Assembly: GCA_019323015.1 (NCBI GenBank)
Contig: JAHWHY010000003.1
Span: forward strand, 32,741 to 96,740
Source: Candidatus Woesearchaeota archaeon
GTDB taxonomy: Archaea > Nanobdellota > Nanobdellia > Woesearchaeales > ARS49
Length of the DNA: 64,000 nucleotides
Direction: 5' to 3'
This document shows, piece after piece, positions 48,086 through 56,628 of the stretch (the stretch's first letter is position 1; each line of letters starts with the position of its first letter). The notes under the pieces were generated by a model that did no database searches, had not been told where the DNA came from, and saw only the letters and a program-made list of their open reading frames with translations. Made by a program: the position numbers and the translations under genes.

Positions 48086-48240
48086 GTTACGTATAAATTG
48101 TTTATTGTTTATAAAGATAATGCCCAAACACATATAAATCAGATTCGTTATGGTTCTGGAGCAGAAATGGTTTTCAGTTTGGATTAGAATATTCCTTCAC
48201 AACCCATATTTTTATAAATAATTACTTATTTTCTTTTATT
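48086..48240. promoter_or_regulatory. Maf promoter, with block shared with 48817-48861
   Basis: TCACAACCCATA (48197-48208) followed by a TATA-like TTTTTATAAATA precedes the ATG at 48241 by 44 nt. The same block occurs at 48817-48828, 45 nt before the ATG at 48862. No gene is seen elsewhere in this gap. Confidence 0.6.
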
Positions 48241-48807
48241 ATGGATATAATACTGGCGTCTAATTCCAGTTTTAGAAAAAACGCTTTAGATATTTTAGGT
48301 CTGAAGTATAAAGTAATTTCTAGCAATTTTGATGAAAAGTCAATAAGAAATGAAAATCCAGAAGAGTTGGCAAAAGAGTTAGCAGAAGCAAAAGCCAAGG
48401 TGGTTGGTGAGAAAAATAAAAATGCTATCATAATCGCGGCAGATTTATTTGTAGTATTTAATAACAAAGTATATGAAAAACCAGAGACTAAAAATGAAGC
48501 GTTTGAAATGCTAAAGTCTTTTTCAGGTAACAACATTGATATTATTGCAGGTCTTGCAGTGTATAATTCTAGTACAGAAAAGATGCTCTCAAGTGCAGAT
48601 AAGTATACGGTTAAGTTTAGAGAATTGAAAGATTATGAAATTAATGATTATATAGAACGCGATCCTGTTCTGAAATTATCTGGAGCATTTGGACCAAATG
48701 GTTTAGTGCGTTTTGCAGAAACCATAGAAGGGCATTACCCTTTTGTTACTGCATTGCCTATGAGCAAGTTAATTCTTTTTCTAAGAGAAAATGGTTTAAG
48801 AGTATAA
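48241..48807 (+). CDS. Maf-like nucleotide pyrophosphatase
   Basis: The 188-residue Maf/HAM1-fold protein has ASNSSFRKNALDI (usually SxSPRRxELL), AKAKVV, IIIAADLFVVFNNKVYEKP (usually GADTVV...GKP) and EAFEMLKSFSGN. Late conserved parts (EINDYIERD, GAFGPNGLVRFAETIEGHYPFVTALPMSKL) fit. Maf proteins hydrolyse dTTP/UTP or modified NTPs to monophosphates and affect cell division. The altered motifs (AAD instead of GAD) may mean a different preference. Leaderless or short leader. Confidence 0.82.
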   Translation: MDIILASNSSFRKNALDILGLKYKVISSNFDEKSIRNENPEELAKELAEAKAKVVGEKNKNAIIIAADLFVVFNNKVYEKPETKNEAFEMLKSFSGNNIDIIAGLAVYNSSTEKMLSSADKYTVKFRELKDYEINDYIERDPVLKLSGAFGPNGLVRFAETIEGHYPFVTALPMSKLILFLRENGLRV

Positions 48808-48861
48808 TCAAATCTCTCACAACCCATACTTTTTTAAATTATTTATTACTTTCTTTATTCT

Positions 48862-49395
48862 ATGGATCGAGACAAGATACTCTCAAATTGTAGAATCCTA
48901 TTAGAAGCATATAAATCGGGCAAGTTAGGTTATATGAAAATGCCTGAAGATTCGCATCCAGAATTTTCAGATGAAGAGTATTTGGATTTTATTGATTTTG
49001 TCAGCAAGACAATAAAGAAAGATGCACAGAGCATTCTTGATAGCAAGATGCAATTAACGCCTACTGGAAAAAAGACTCCTCCTGTGGGGGTTTATTATAG
49101 TAATAAGGCAATTAAGAAAGAAACCGATAAGAACATGGCAGATATTTCTGATAATGCATTTGGCGCATTAAAGATTTGTAATTTAAACACGAATATTGCT
49201 AAAAATTTTGAAGATATACGGCACTCTGCAATTTTACTTAAGGCAAGGGAGTCCACGCACGCTGAGTCTTTGCAAAATATTATGGTATTATGCGATAGCA
49301 TACAAGAAGATATTGCGCGCATTAAGAATAACATTAAAAATTCTGATCCTAAAAGTAATACAAAAAAAGAACTTGAAGAGCTTAGGAAAACCTAA
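48862..49395 (+). CDS. Hypothetical protein with duplicated promoter (177 aa)
   Basis: It shares with maf the promoter block TCACAACCCATA, about 45 nt before the ATG. The product is helical and cytosolic. N-terminal MDRDKILSNCRILLEAYKSG and FSDEEYLDFIDFVSKTIKKD are followed by a region rich in Asn/Ile/Lys and a coiled C-terminal segment (QEDIARIKNNIKNSD). No recognised domain or motif is present. It is likely co-regulated with the Maf gene. Confidence 0.6.
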   Translation: MDRDKILSNCRILLEAYKSGKLGYMKMPEDSHPEFSDEEYLDFIDFVSKTIKKDAQSILDSKMQLTPTGKKTPPVGVYYSNKAIKKETDKNMADISDNAFGALKICNLNTNIAKNFEDIRHSAILLKARESTHAESLQNIMVLCDSIQEDIARIKNNIKNSDPKSNTKKELEELRKT

Positions 49396-49467
49396 TAAAC
49401 TGCGAAAAGTTTATAAACAAGTAAGTTAATTTTTCTCTATATATTAGTATTAAAGAGGTGTTTGAGT

Positions 49468-50094
49468 ATGAACAAAAAAGCAGCTTTACAGCTTTCTATA
49501 AATGCTATTGTTATCTTGATCCTTGCCATCACTATATTAGGTCTTGGCTTAGGATTTATTAAATCGCAGTTCGGCGCCCTGACAGAGCAATTCGGCGCAG
49601 TTAGTGCTGAAATAAAGTCTTCTTTGATAGAAAAGATAAAAGAGTCTGGCGAGTTATTGGTGTTCAATAGGGCAGAGATTGATGCTAAGATAGGCAAGCC
49701 TGAAGAGTTCTATATAGGAATCAAGAACACTGCCTCTGCTAAAGAAGGTTCTGCTACTATATGTTTCAGGTTAGGTGTTAAATGCGTTAGAGCGCTTAAG
49801 CCTGAGAATTCATGTCCTGGAGGAGAAGCCAGTTTGGTCGGCGGTGTTGATAATGACGGCAATCCTCCTGAGTTCGGCACTTGGTTCAGCATGTTTGATG
49901 AGGTTGATATCAAGCCTGGTGATGTGGGTGTTTATCCTGTGAAATTGCAGATTGCTGCTGCTGTTCCAGACACTTATTTGATGGAGTTCAACGTGTATAA
50001 GGCAGAGAGTGACACTGACTGTGCATCAGCTCAGTTTCCTATAGAACCAAGCGACACTTACCAGTCAAAGCAGTTCTTCATCAAGGTGACATGA
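49468..50094 (+). CDS. Type IV pilin-like exported protein 1 (208 aa)
   Basis: ATG 49468 is chosen because GAGGTG (49454-49459) lies eight bases upstream; an in-frame TTG at 49462 is closer. The N-terminus NKKAALQLSINAIVILILAITILGLGLG has a short charged lead then a long hydrophobic helix, as in archaeal pilins or class III-type exported proteins, but no clear prepilin cleavage motif. The remainder is extracellular, beta-rich, with four Cys (GTASICF-like VKCV, NSCPGG, DCAS). It is the first gene of a four-gene operon. Confidence 0.72.
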   Translation: MNKKAALQLSINAIVILILAITILGLGLGFIKSQFGALTEQFGAVSAEIKSSLIEKIKESGELLVFNRAEIDAKIGKPEEFYIGIKNTASAKEGSATICFRLGVKCVRALKPENSCPGGEASLVGGVDNDGNPPEFGTWFSMFDEVDIKPGDVGVYPVKLQIAAAVPDTYLMEFNVYKAESDTDCASAQFPIEPSDTYQSKQFFIKVT

Positions 50095-50104
50095 GGGTGA
50101 TACA

Positions 50105-50323
50105 ATGAAAGCCAAAAGAAGATTAACAGAACGAGAAGAATTTGAGATCATGAGGATGGTCTTGGATAAGTTCTTGTGGCTGGGAATGGTTATTCTTGGA
50201 TATGGATTGTATGTTTCAATAACAAGCTCATTTAATACAGGGATTTGGTATATTGTTGCAGGAGCAGTAGTGCTTGTATTGTTCGCATGGTTTATCATTA
50301 AAGAGTTTGAATTTATCCGATGA
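50105..50323 (+). CDS. Small two-helix membrane protein in pilin-like operon (72 aa)
   Basis: A basic N-terminal half (KAKRRLTEREEFEIMRMV) is followed by two membrane helices (about 22-40 and 47-66). Its position between exported proteins suggests an assembly or anchoring role, like small membrane proteins of type IV pilus loci; this is not proven. Its last bases overlap the next gene by 4 nt (ATGA). The Shine-Dalgarno GAGGGTG precedes the ATG. Confidence 0.72.
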   Translation: MKAKRRLTEREEFEIMRMVLDKFLWLGMVILGYGLYVSITSSFNTGIWYIVAGAVVLVLFAWFIIKEFEFIR

Positions 50324-51687
50324 AAACCAAATTTTTTTTCTTGTTATTTATCTTACTTGCATTAGTTCTCTCTGGCTGTGAAAAAGCAGAGTGTGAACTG
50401 GATTCTGATTGTTTAAAGCCTCATTTTACAGGTGCTTGCCTGGATGGAAAATGTGTATATTCACCTATTCCAGGAGAGTGCGGCAATGGTATTTGTGACG
50501 AGTCTGAAACTAAATGTACGTGCCCAGCAGATTGTGGTATATGTGCAGGTCCTTCTGGTCCTTTTGAATTGGTTTGTGTTGGTGATTTGTGCTTGGAAGG
50601 CATTCCTGATTCAAAAGTCAAGCCGCAGATATCTACAGAAGAGTTAAGTGCTGGCGGAGATAAGATAAGATTAACAACAGAGTATAACCAGCCTTTTAAT
50701 GTCTTGAAAGACACGTTTAATATCAAGATATCATTATCAACTCCTACTGACAGGAATGCTGACAGGAAAATCAGCAAGATTACTTTAGTTGGTGAAATAG
50801 ATAGGCAGACAATACCGTTAGCAGAAGTTAATCTTAACAGGCCTTTATGGCCTGGTTCTGAAATAAGCGCAGAATTGATTGTTGATTTCCCTACTGCTGA
50901 AAAACAAGGCGAGGTCTCTAATCTAGAGCTTCAGATAACTTATGATTACCTGACTGGAACTACAACCATGGCTCCTAAGAGTGTTGTTGTTAAGAACAGA
51001 TATGGCCGTGTTACTTTTAATTGGGTAAAGCCTTCTACCCTGTATCCTTGTCCAGAAAGCTGTGATGACGGAAATGCAGGAACACAGGATATCTGTGATG
51101 CATCCACCAAGTTTTTCTGCGAGCACAGGCCTATTCCAGGTGTCTGTGGAAATTATGTCTGTGATGCTAATGAAAATCCTTGTACCTGCCCTGTTGATTG
51201 CGGCCCTTGTGCAGATGGAGGAACATACATTACCTTTGCTTGCATAAATAATGCTTGTGTTGCGCAGTTAAAAGGAGGCATTTCTCAGGAATCACAGTCT
51301 TTGTTTGATGACAGGAAGATTGGAGCATTTCATTTGCAGAATAATTATGATTATCCTGATCCATTTAATGTTGCTGAGAACAAGCTTGGTCTTGATTTTA
51401 ATATGTATGACAAGAATGAAGATGTTAAGGATGTTAAGATAACAACTATTCGTGTTTTTGAGGGAACTAATGAGCTTGCTTCTGCAGATCCTAATCTTGC
51501 TTTGCCAGACACAGGCAGCACTGGTCTTGTTGAGATAACTATTCCTCCGCAGGCTCAGCCAGAGATTGCAAAGTCATTAAACCTAAAGGTCTGGTTTGAG
51601 TATAAGCAGGCTGGTGATTTGAAAAAGAGCAGTTATTCCAAGCCGCTTGGCAAGATTACTTTATTGAGTCCTGGTGTCCCAAAATGA
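50320..51687 (+). CDS. Cys-rich surface lipoprotein with tandem EGF-like motifs (455 aa)
   Basis: The signal peptide FFFLLFILLALVLSGC ends in a lipobox-like Cys (about residue 20). Two homologous halves each start with a Cys cluster: CGNGICDESETKCTCPADCG (about 53-72) and CGNYVCDANENPCTCPVDCG (about 276-295). Each is followed by about 170 residues of Ig-like beta structure with the pattern LNLKVWFEYK/LELQITYDYL. The protein is thus a tandem duplication. It is probably a disulfide-stabilised envelope protein. It overlaps the genes on both sides by 4 nt. Confidence 0.82.
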   Translation: MKTKFFFLLFILLALVLSGCEKAECELDSDCLKPHFTGACLDGKCVYSPIPGECGNGICDESETKCTCPADCGICAGPSGPFELVCVGDLCLEGIPDSKVKPQISTEELSAGGDKIRLTTEYNQPFNVLKDTFNIKISLSTPTDRNADRKISKITLVGEIDRQTIPLAEVNLNRPLWPGSEISAELIVDFPTAEKQGEVSNLELQITYDYLTGTTTMAPKSVVVKNRYGRVTFNWVKPSTLYPCPESCDDGNAGTQDICDASTKFFCEHRPIPGVCGNYVCDANENPCTCPVDCGPCADGGTYITFACINNACVAQLKGGISQESQSLFDDRKIGAFHLQNNYDYPDPFNVAENKLGLDFNMYDKNEDVKDVKITTIRVFEGTNELASADPNLALPDTGSTGLVEITIPPQAQPEIAKSLNLKVWFEYKQAGDLKKSSYSKPLGKITLLSPGVPK

Positions 51688-52295
51688 ATAAGAAAGGTTT
51701 TGAATTATCTGCAACCGTGATTGTTTTGCTGGTTATCACTATTGTTATTTTTATGGGCTCCTTGTTTTTCTTGAAAAAGTTTTTTTATGGTGCTGAGGAG
51801 ATTAAGGGCGAGATTGAGCGCTCTACTCAGGAGCAGATTGAAAATTTGCTTAGGTCTGGTGACTTGGTTGCTATTCCCTTGAACAAAAAAACCATTAAAA
51901 AGGGTAATGGCGCTGTTTTCGGGCTTGGCATACGCAATATTGGTGCTGCAAAGGATTTTACTGTTATTTCGAATTTTTTCAGGGCGTTTGAGATTGACGG
52001 CAAGACAGATATTCCTGCAGATCCGTATTATATTAATGATAATTGGCTGCTATACTCTGAGGGCCCTTACAAATTAGACTCAAATGAATTAAAACTTGTT
52101 CCTGTCTCTATCACTGTGGATCATGCTATTGACGATTTAGGAACATCTACCAAAGCAGGCACTTATATCTTTAATGTCTGTGTCTTTAAGGGCGATATTG
52201 CAATAGATTGTGACTTAGAGATGTTTAAGTCAACTGGTTTTCCAGAAGAGCTTTACAATAAGAAAGTTTATCAGATGCTTGTTGAAGTTCCTTAG
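51684..52295 (+). CDS. Type IV pilin-like exported protein 2 (203 aa)
   Basis: The N-terminus NKKGFELSATVIVLLVITIVIFMG has the class III signal-like pattern (KKG then hydrophobic helix with Glu near the start), as in archaeal pilins. The rest is beta-rich (GAVFGLGIRNIGAAKDFTVIS) with two late Cys. It resembles the 49468 protein in layout, so both may be pilin-like or archaellin-like subunits. Overlap of 4 nt with the lipoprotein gene. No prepilin peptidase is in the window. Confidence 0.75.
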   Translation: MNKKGFELSATVIVLLVITIVIFMGSLFFLKKFFYGAEEIKGEIERSTQEQIENLLRSGDLVAIPLNKKTIKKGNGAVFGLGIRNIGAAKDFTVISNFFRAFEIDGKTDIPADPYYINDNWLLYSEGPYKLDSNELKLVPVSITVDHAIDDLGTSTKAGTYIFNVCVFKGDIAIDCDLEMFKSTGFPEELYNKKVYQMLVEVP

Positions 52296-52840
52296 AATAA
52301 TTTTCTTCTTTTTGGCGGAGGAGGTCTTGGTGTCTCTCCTTCATAAACTCTTTTGAATCTCTGGTGCAGCCAGTCAAGTTTCTTGCTTATTCTTTCCCAT
52401 CCTAGCATGTCATACATGCTTACCATATGGGTGAATACCCTGTCATAATTTTCAAGTGTTAATTCTCCGCGTATTGAACCATCGCATAATCTGCCTTGCC
52501 CATAATAAGGAAAATGTGTTGTGGTATCTTGCTTAGGTGCTGTAAAGCCTTCTGCTGTCAAGAATTGGTCAAATTGTGCGCTTGCTAAGTATGGCGGGTG
52601 TGTTATCTCTAGTAATATCCTGAAAGTTTCATCCTGGAATCTTGGAGGAAATCTTGGTTTACTTTTGCCTTTTCTTGCTCTTGGATGATTGATTATAAGA
52701 TTTACTAATGGAGGATATCTTTCTTTTGCTGCAGTCAAATAATCTATATGTACAGAGTAGTCTCTATAAACATATCCACTGGGATGATGCTTTAGTTCAT
52801 CATCAAGAATTTCCATTAACTGCCTTGCTTTTCGTTCCAT
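52292..52840 (-). CDS. Hypothetical protein (182 aa), RNA- or protein-binding basic end
   Basis: A cytosolic protein with the N-terminal half helical (RQLMEILDDELKHHPSGYVYRDYSVHI). The central part is Pro/Arg-rich (ARKGKSKPRFPPRF), then HPPYLASAQFDQFLTAEGF and a basic, Pro-rich C-terminus (PRPPPPKRRKLF). No catalytic motif is seen. It converges on the pilin-like operon by 4 nt. I do not recognise its family. Confidence 0.62.
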   Translation of the reverse strand: MERKARQLMEILDDELKHHPSGYVYRDYSVHIDYLTAAKERYPPLVNLIINHPRARKGKSKPRFPPRFQDETFRILLEITHPPYLASAQFDQFLTAEGFTAPKQDTTTHFPYYGQGRLCDGSIRGELTLENYDRVFTHMVSMYDMLGWERISKKLDWLHQRFKRVYEGETPRPPPPKRRKLF

Positions 52841-52863
52841 AATTAAAAAAAATAAAAAAAGCT

Positions 52864-53586
52864 TTATTCAAGCTTTTTCTCTACGACTTTTTCAAAAGCC
52901 TCAAATGGCTGTGCACCAACAACTAATTCATCTTCAATTAACACGCTTGGTGTTCCTTGCACTCCGACTTTTTGTCCTTCTGCCAGGCTTTTCTTGACTT
53001 TTTCTGCATATTTGTGCGTGTCAAGGCATTCGTTAAAGTCATCCATGTCTAATTCAAACTCTTCTGCATAGCCTTTCAGGTCTTCTTCAGTCATAGCCTG
53101 CTGGTTTTCAAAGATCTTGTCGTGCATTTCCCAGAATTTTCCTTGGTCATGCGCGCACTCAGATGCTTCTGCAGCTAGTTGTGCATGTGCGTGAAATCCT
53201 AGTGGAAAGTGCTTGTAGTAGAACTTTGCTTTTCCAGTGTCAATGTAGTTTTCTTTTATCTTTAGCCATGCCTGCTGTTCAAATCTTGAGCAGAATGGGC
53301 ACTCAAAGTCATCATATATGACCATTGTTATTTCTGCATCTTCTTCTCCTAAGAATGGAACGCCTTCTAGGTCTATGTCATCAACTGTCAACTGTGGTTC
53401 TGGTTCTTTTGGTTCTGCGTCTTTTTTGTCTTCTTTTGGCACATCTGCTGGCGCAGCTGCTGTTGGAGTGTCTCCTCCAAATCCAAATCCGTGCGTGAAT
53501 ATGCTTATTAGCAGTAGCACGAATAATATTCCAGAAACTCCTTGCCACAAGGTTATTTTACTTATCTTTATTTCCCCGTCAGTCAT
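52864..53586 (-). CDS. Membrane-anchored DsbA-like thiol oxidoreductase
   Basis: A membrane helix (about 14-30, LWQGVSGILFVLLLISI) is followed by an acidic, Ala/Pro-rich linker and a DsbA/FrnE thioredoxin-fold domain. The active site is CPFC (about 96-99) in DFECPFCSRF, with the cis-Pro loop GVQGTPSVLI. The helical insertion (ASECAHDQGKFWEMHDKIF) matches DsbA. It probably catalyses disulfide formation outside the membrane, useful for the Cys-rich exported proteins in this window. Upstream Cys in NECLDTH may be structural. Confidence 0.9.
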   Translation of the reverse strand: MTDGEIKISKITLWQGVSGILFVLLLISIFTHGFGFGGDTPTAAAPADVPKEDKKDAEPKEPEPQLTVDDIDLEGVPFLGEEDAEITMVIYDDFECPFCSRFEQQAWLKIKENYIDTGKAKFYYKHFPLGFHAHAQLAAEASECAHDQGKFWEMHDKIFENQQAMTEEDLKGYAEEFELDMDDFNECLDTHKYAEKVKKSLAEGQKVGVQGTPSVLIEDELVVGAQPFEAFEKVVEKKLE

Positions 53587-53653
53587 TATTTACTCACCCC
53601 AAGTATTTGTTGAATAAGGAAAAGGTTAGTGGTTTTTAAAGGTTATGTTTTAC

Positions 53654-54091
53654 TCAGTCTATTAGCTTGAATCCTGTATAGCTTGCTGAGTAACTGCCTA
53701 TCATTCCCAGTCCAAAGCCTACTGCATCAATCCAGTCTGTTTTCATGTCACTTAGCACTAATAATTCAAATTCTTCCTGCTCCTGTTCTGCTTCATTTCG
53801 TAGTGCGTTCTTTAAGCAGCCCATCAGTTTCCATTCTGCAAGTAATGCCTCATTTTGTAAGAAGTGTATGTGGCCGTCAAAATCTATTTTGTCCAGGGCT
53901 CTTTGATACAGCACTGTTCTTGGCCCCATTACATATAGCAGTCCTTCTTTCTTGTATGTTCTTCCTTTGTATTTGTCTTTGAACCAGGTGTGGACACCTT
54001 TTATTTTCCTGTCCCACACAAGCTCTACTTCTATGCATAGGTTGCTTTCCTGGTCTTCTCTAGTTAGAATTATGTCCTCCCAATCCACCAT
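53654..54091 (-). CDS. Hypothetical protein (145 aa)
   Basis: An acidic, cytosolic protein with an alternating strand-helix pattern (EVELVWDRKIKGVHTWFKDKY, LLYVMGPRTVLYQRALDKID). It has a helical C-terminal region (ECLKN-like GCLKNALRNEAEQEQEEFELL). Trp and Tyr are frequent. It could be nuclease-fold-like, but no metal residues are identifiable. It lies just after tpiA in map order on the same strand, with a 14-nt gap. Confidence 0.55.
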   Translation of the reverse strand: MVDWEDIILTREDQESNLCIEVELVWDRKIKGVHTWFKDKYKGRTYKKEGLLYVMGPRTVLYQRALDKIDFDGHIHFLQNEALLAEWKLMGCLKNALRNEAEQEQEEFELLVLSDMKTDWIDAVGFGLGMIGSYSASYTGFKLID

Positions 54092-54105
54092 TAGAATGCA
54101 TGAGA

Positions 54106-54693
54106 TTATCTTTTATTTAAGTCTTTTGTTAGCTCTGCTAGTTTTTTTGCTGGCTGTTTTGCTTTTGCAACTGCTGATGCAACTAAAACCCCTTTTGCAC
54201 CTAATTTTAGGGCTGTTTTGATATCTTGTCTTGTGTTTATGCCTGCTCCGCAAAGGACTTTTGTTTTTACTGCTTTTACAGTATGTTCTATTAATTCAGG
54301 CCTTGCTTTTGAGACAGATATCTTTCCTCCTATCAGCTCTTTTGGCTCTACTGCAATATAGTCTGGCTTCATCTTGTCTATTTCTTTAGCTCTTTTTGTG
54401 TTTGTGCAGCAAACCACTGTTTTCAATCCAGCTTTTTTTGCTATTTTTAATCTTCTCTTTATTGTTTTGTTAGAAATCGGGTGGTCAGAGTGATTTAATA
54501 GTGTTCCTTTTGCTTTTTTGTAAGGCACTTTATCCTTGATGTATTGATAATACACAGGTGTTTTTACTTCTCTAGAAACAATAGGCACATCTTCTGGCAA
54601 TACTGCGCATATTGCTTTGTATTTCTCGCAGGTTTTTGCTAGTTTTACAGCCTCTTTTCCTGTCTTATACTTCTTGAAATTGATTATTATCAT
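54106..54693 (-). CDS. tpiA: Triosephosphate isomerase (archaeal, short)
   Basis: The 195-residue protein interconverts dihydroxyacetone phosphate and glyceraldehyde-3-phosphate. Seen: IINFKKYKTG (active-site Lys), GTLLNHSDHP (catalytic His68), YIAVEPKELIGGK (catalytic Glu116), LCGAGINTR and GVLVASAVAKA. It is shorter than the usual 220-225 residues of archaeal TIM, because of reduced helices. All catalytic residues are present. Forward glycolysis or gluconeogenesis with GpmA is likely. It lies 6 nt downstream of the 54700 gene. Confidence 0.95.
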   Translation of the reverse strand: MIIINFKKYKTGKEAVKLAKTCEKYKAICAVLPEDVPIVSREVKTPVYYQYIKDKVPYKKAKGTLLNHSDHPISNKTIKRRLKIAKKAGLKTVVCCTNTKRAKEIDKMKPDYIAVEPKELIGGKISVSKARPELIEHTVKAVKTKVLCGAGINTRQDIKTALKLGAKGVLVASAVAKAKQPAKKLAELTKDLNKR

Positions 54694-54699
54694 TTTCCT

Positions 54700-54996
54700 C
54701 TACTCGGATAGGCTGACCTCTAGATCTCCAGAATCACTTAATGAAAACAATAAAGTGCCTCCTTTTTCAAAATGAGTATTTACTTTATCTAGATATTTTT
54801 TTGATTCTTCTTTGCTCATGTTGTCTTTTAATGTGTATATGCGTGTGGCAAGTGTTGCTGTGACTGAATATTCATCTGCATCAAATTTTTTATTAAGCTC
54901 AATTAGTATATCAAATGCATCTGGTTTTATCATTATCTGAATGCCAGAATGTATTTTTCCTTCAATTGTGTCATAAGGCCATGTTTCTTGGTCCAT
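54700..54996 (-). CDS. Hypothetical protein upstream of tpiA (98 aa)
   Basis: ATG 54996 (MDQETWPYDTIEG) is chosen because AGGTG lies about nine bases upstream; a longer in-frame start at 55050 is less likely. An acidic protein with a strand-helix pattern (HSGIQIMIKPDAFDILIELN, YSVTATLATRIYTLKD). The end LLFSLSDSGDLEVSLSE is beta-like. No motif is recognised. Six nt separate it from tpiA, so the two are co-transcribed. Confidence 0.6.
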   Translation of the reverse strand: MDQETWPYDTIEGKIHSGIQIMIKPDAFDILIELNKKFDADEYSVTATLATRIYTLKDNMSKEESKKYLDKVNTHFEKGGTLLFSLSDSGDLEVSLSE

Positions 54997-55085
54997 ATAC
55001 TGATTACACCTGGTAAAATTATAAATCTTTCTATATTTCCTGCCAAACATTCAACTTTAAATACTTTGCCCTTATATATACTTGT

Positions 55086-56591
55086 ATGAAGAAGGAATTA
55101 GCAATCATCGCTGTGCTGGTTATATTTGTTTTAGTGTGGAACCCGCAGTTTGAGTATGATGAAAATCTGTCTATTGACCCAAATTATGTTTTAGATGCAG
55201 CTGGTATTGATAAGACTGATTATTTCAATTCTTTGATTGATGATTTTAGTGGGACAAGAAATCTTTGGGCAAAGGGGGATGCCTTGCTTGTTTTAGCTAG
55301 ATTAGATAATAATAAGGATTATTACAAATATGCTTGTGACAGTTTTCATAGTTATTCTCCTGATACTGATGAAGAAGCAGCTATTTTGTATGAGACTTTT
55401 GCAAGCTTGAATTGCAAGGGAACTTGGCGAGGGGATCTTAGGGATGCTGCGTATTACTGGAATAATGTTGGCGTCAGGTGGCGTGCTGATATTCTTGAGG
55501 CTCTTGCAGATGAAAAGCCTTTAGCACTTGAGTTTGACACTTCTGAAATCAGGCCTGCTTTAGAAATTATTAATGCAGAAGAGATTACTATTGGAAATAC
55601 AGAGGTTGTTGTTGAGGAAGATGATGTGATTGTTTCTCAGGTTGACAGGGTCTTGAGAGACTGGCTTGGATTGCAATTAATGCAGTCTCCTTTTGATGGA
55701 GAAATATTAAGAGTTTTCTCTGAAAAATTAACTTATTCAGAAGATGAATTAAGAGAGGATATTGGCTGGCATGAAGGCGGAAGATTATGGGATATTGAGA
55801 ATATTTTGGATGTTGAGCACATTCCTGCTGTTGGCACTTTAGTTGCAAAAAAAGACAATAAATGGTATGCTCCTGATGAAAATGGTGTTTTCAGGTTTGA
55901 GGTTCCTCTGGATAAAGTATCTTACCCAACTACAAGGTTCTTGACAGCGGATTTGGCTGTGGTTGTTGATTCTCATGGCATGAACATGCTTGTTGAACAG
56001 GCTGTAAGAAACAAGGCAGATGTTGTTATTGCCTGTTGTGACCATCCTGGAAAGATTAAGGCTGTTGAGTATCTTTCTGAAAAAGGAATCTCTGCTATTT
56101 GTTTTACTGACTTGGATTTATACCTCGCATTAGGTCATGATGTCAATGCAGTTGGCAGTGCGCCTTTTGAATTCAAGGATGATAAATTGGTTTTTGGTGG
56201 CAAGCCAATTACAATAAGAACCGGGCAGGAAGTTATTGTCACAAAAGCAGATGTTGGAAAGACTTATGCTATCTGGTATTATGATACTCCTTATAGATAC
56301 TTCAGTGAAGTGAGCAAGACTTTTCCATTGGAATTAATTACAATTACAGTTGATGATTTCAAGCAGACTCATAAAGTATATGATGCAGCTAGAGAAGCTC
56401 ATGCAGACACAGTAGCTTCAAGAGTCTTCAACAAATATGATTATAATCAAGCAAAAGCTTGGTTAGAAGAATCCAAAAGCCACAAGTTAATTCTGTTCCA
56501 TTCTATATCTTATCCTTATGGAATTTTAATTTCTCAGGAATTCCCAGAACAAGTTGGTTTTGGGGATGTTAATATTAATCGAAACATATAA
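55086..56591 (+). CDS. Membrane-anchored protein of unknown function (501 aa)
   Basis: An N-terminal anchor or signal (about 4-18: ELAIIAVLVIFVLVW) is followed by a helical repeat region with TPR-like features (about 30-115: DALLVLARLDNNKDYYKYACDSF). A central DNA/protein-binding-like linker follows. From about 290 a Rossmann-like part begins (LAVVVDSHGMNMLVEQAVRNKADVVIACCD, AVEYLSEKGISAICFTD). It ends GFGDVNINRNI. Similar large proteins occur in DPANN genomes. No catalytic motif is clear. The promoter is not obvious. Confidence 0.7.
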   Translation: MKKELAIIAVLVIFVLVWNPQFEYDENLSIDPNYVLDAAGIDKTDYFNSLIDDFSGTRNLWAKGDALLVLARLDNNKDYYKYACDSFHSYSPDTDEEAAILYETFASLNCKGTWRGDLRDAAYYWNNVGVRWRADILEALADEKPLALEFDTSEIRPALEIINAEEITIGNTEVVVEEDDVIVSQVDRVLRDWLGLQLMQSPFDGEILRVFSEKLTYSEDELREDIGWHEGGRLWDIENILDVEHIPAVGTLVAKKDNKWYAPDENGVFRFEVPLDKVSYPTTRFLTADLAVVVDSHGMNMLVEQAVRNKADVVIACCDHPGKIKAVEYLSEKGISAICFTDLDLYLALGHDVNAVGSAPFEFKDDKLVFGGKPITIRTGQEVIVTKADVGKTYAIWYYDTPYRYFSEVSKTFPLELITITVDDFKQTHKVYDAAREAHADTVASRVFNKYDYNQAKAWLEESKSHKLILFHSISYPYGILISQEFPEQVGFGDVNINRNI

Positions 56592-56628
56592 ATACTCTTT
56601 TTCTTAATTCTAAAGATAAAAGAGGTAT

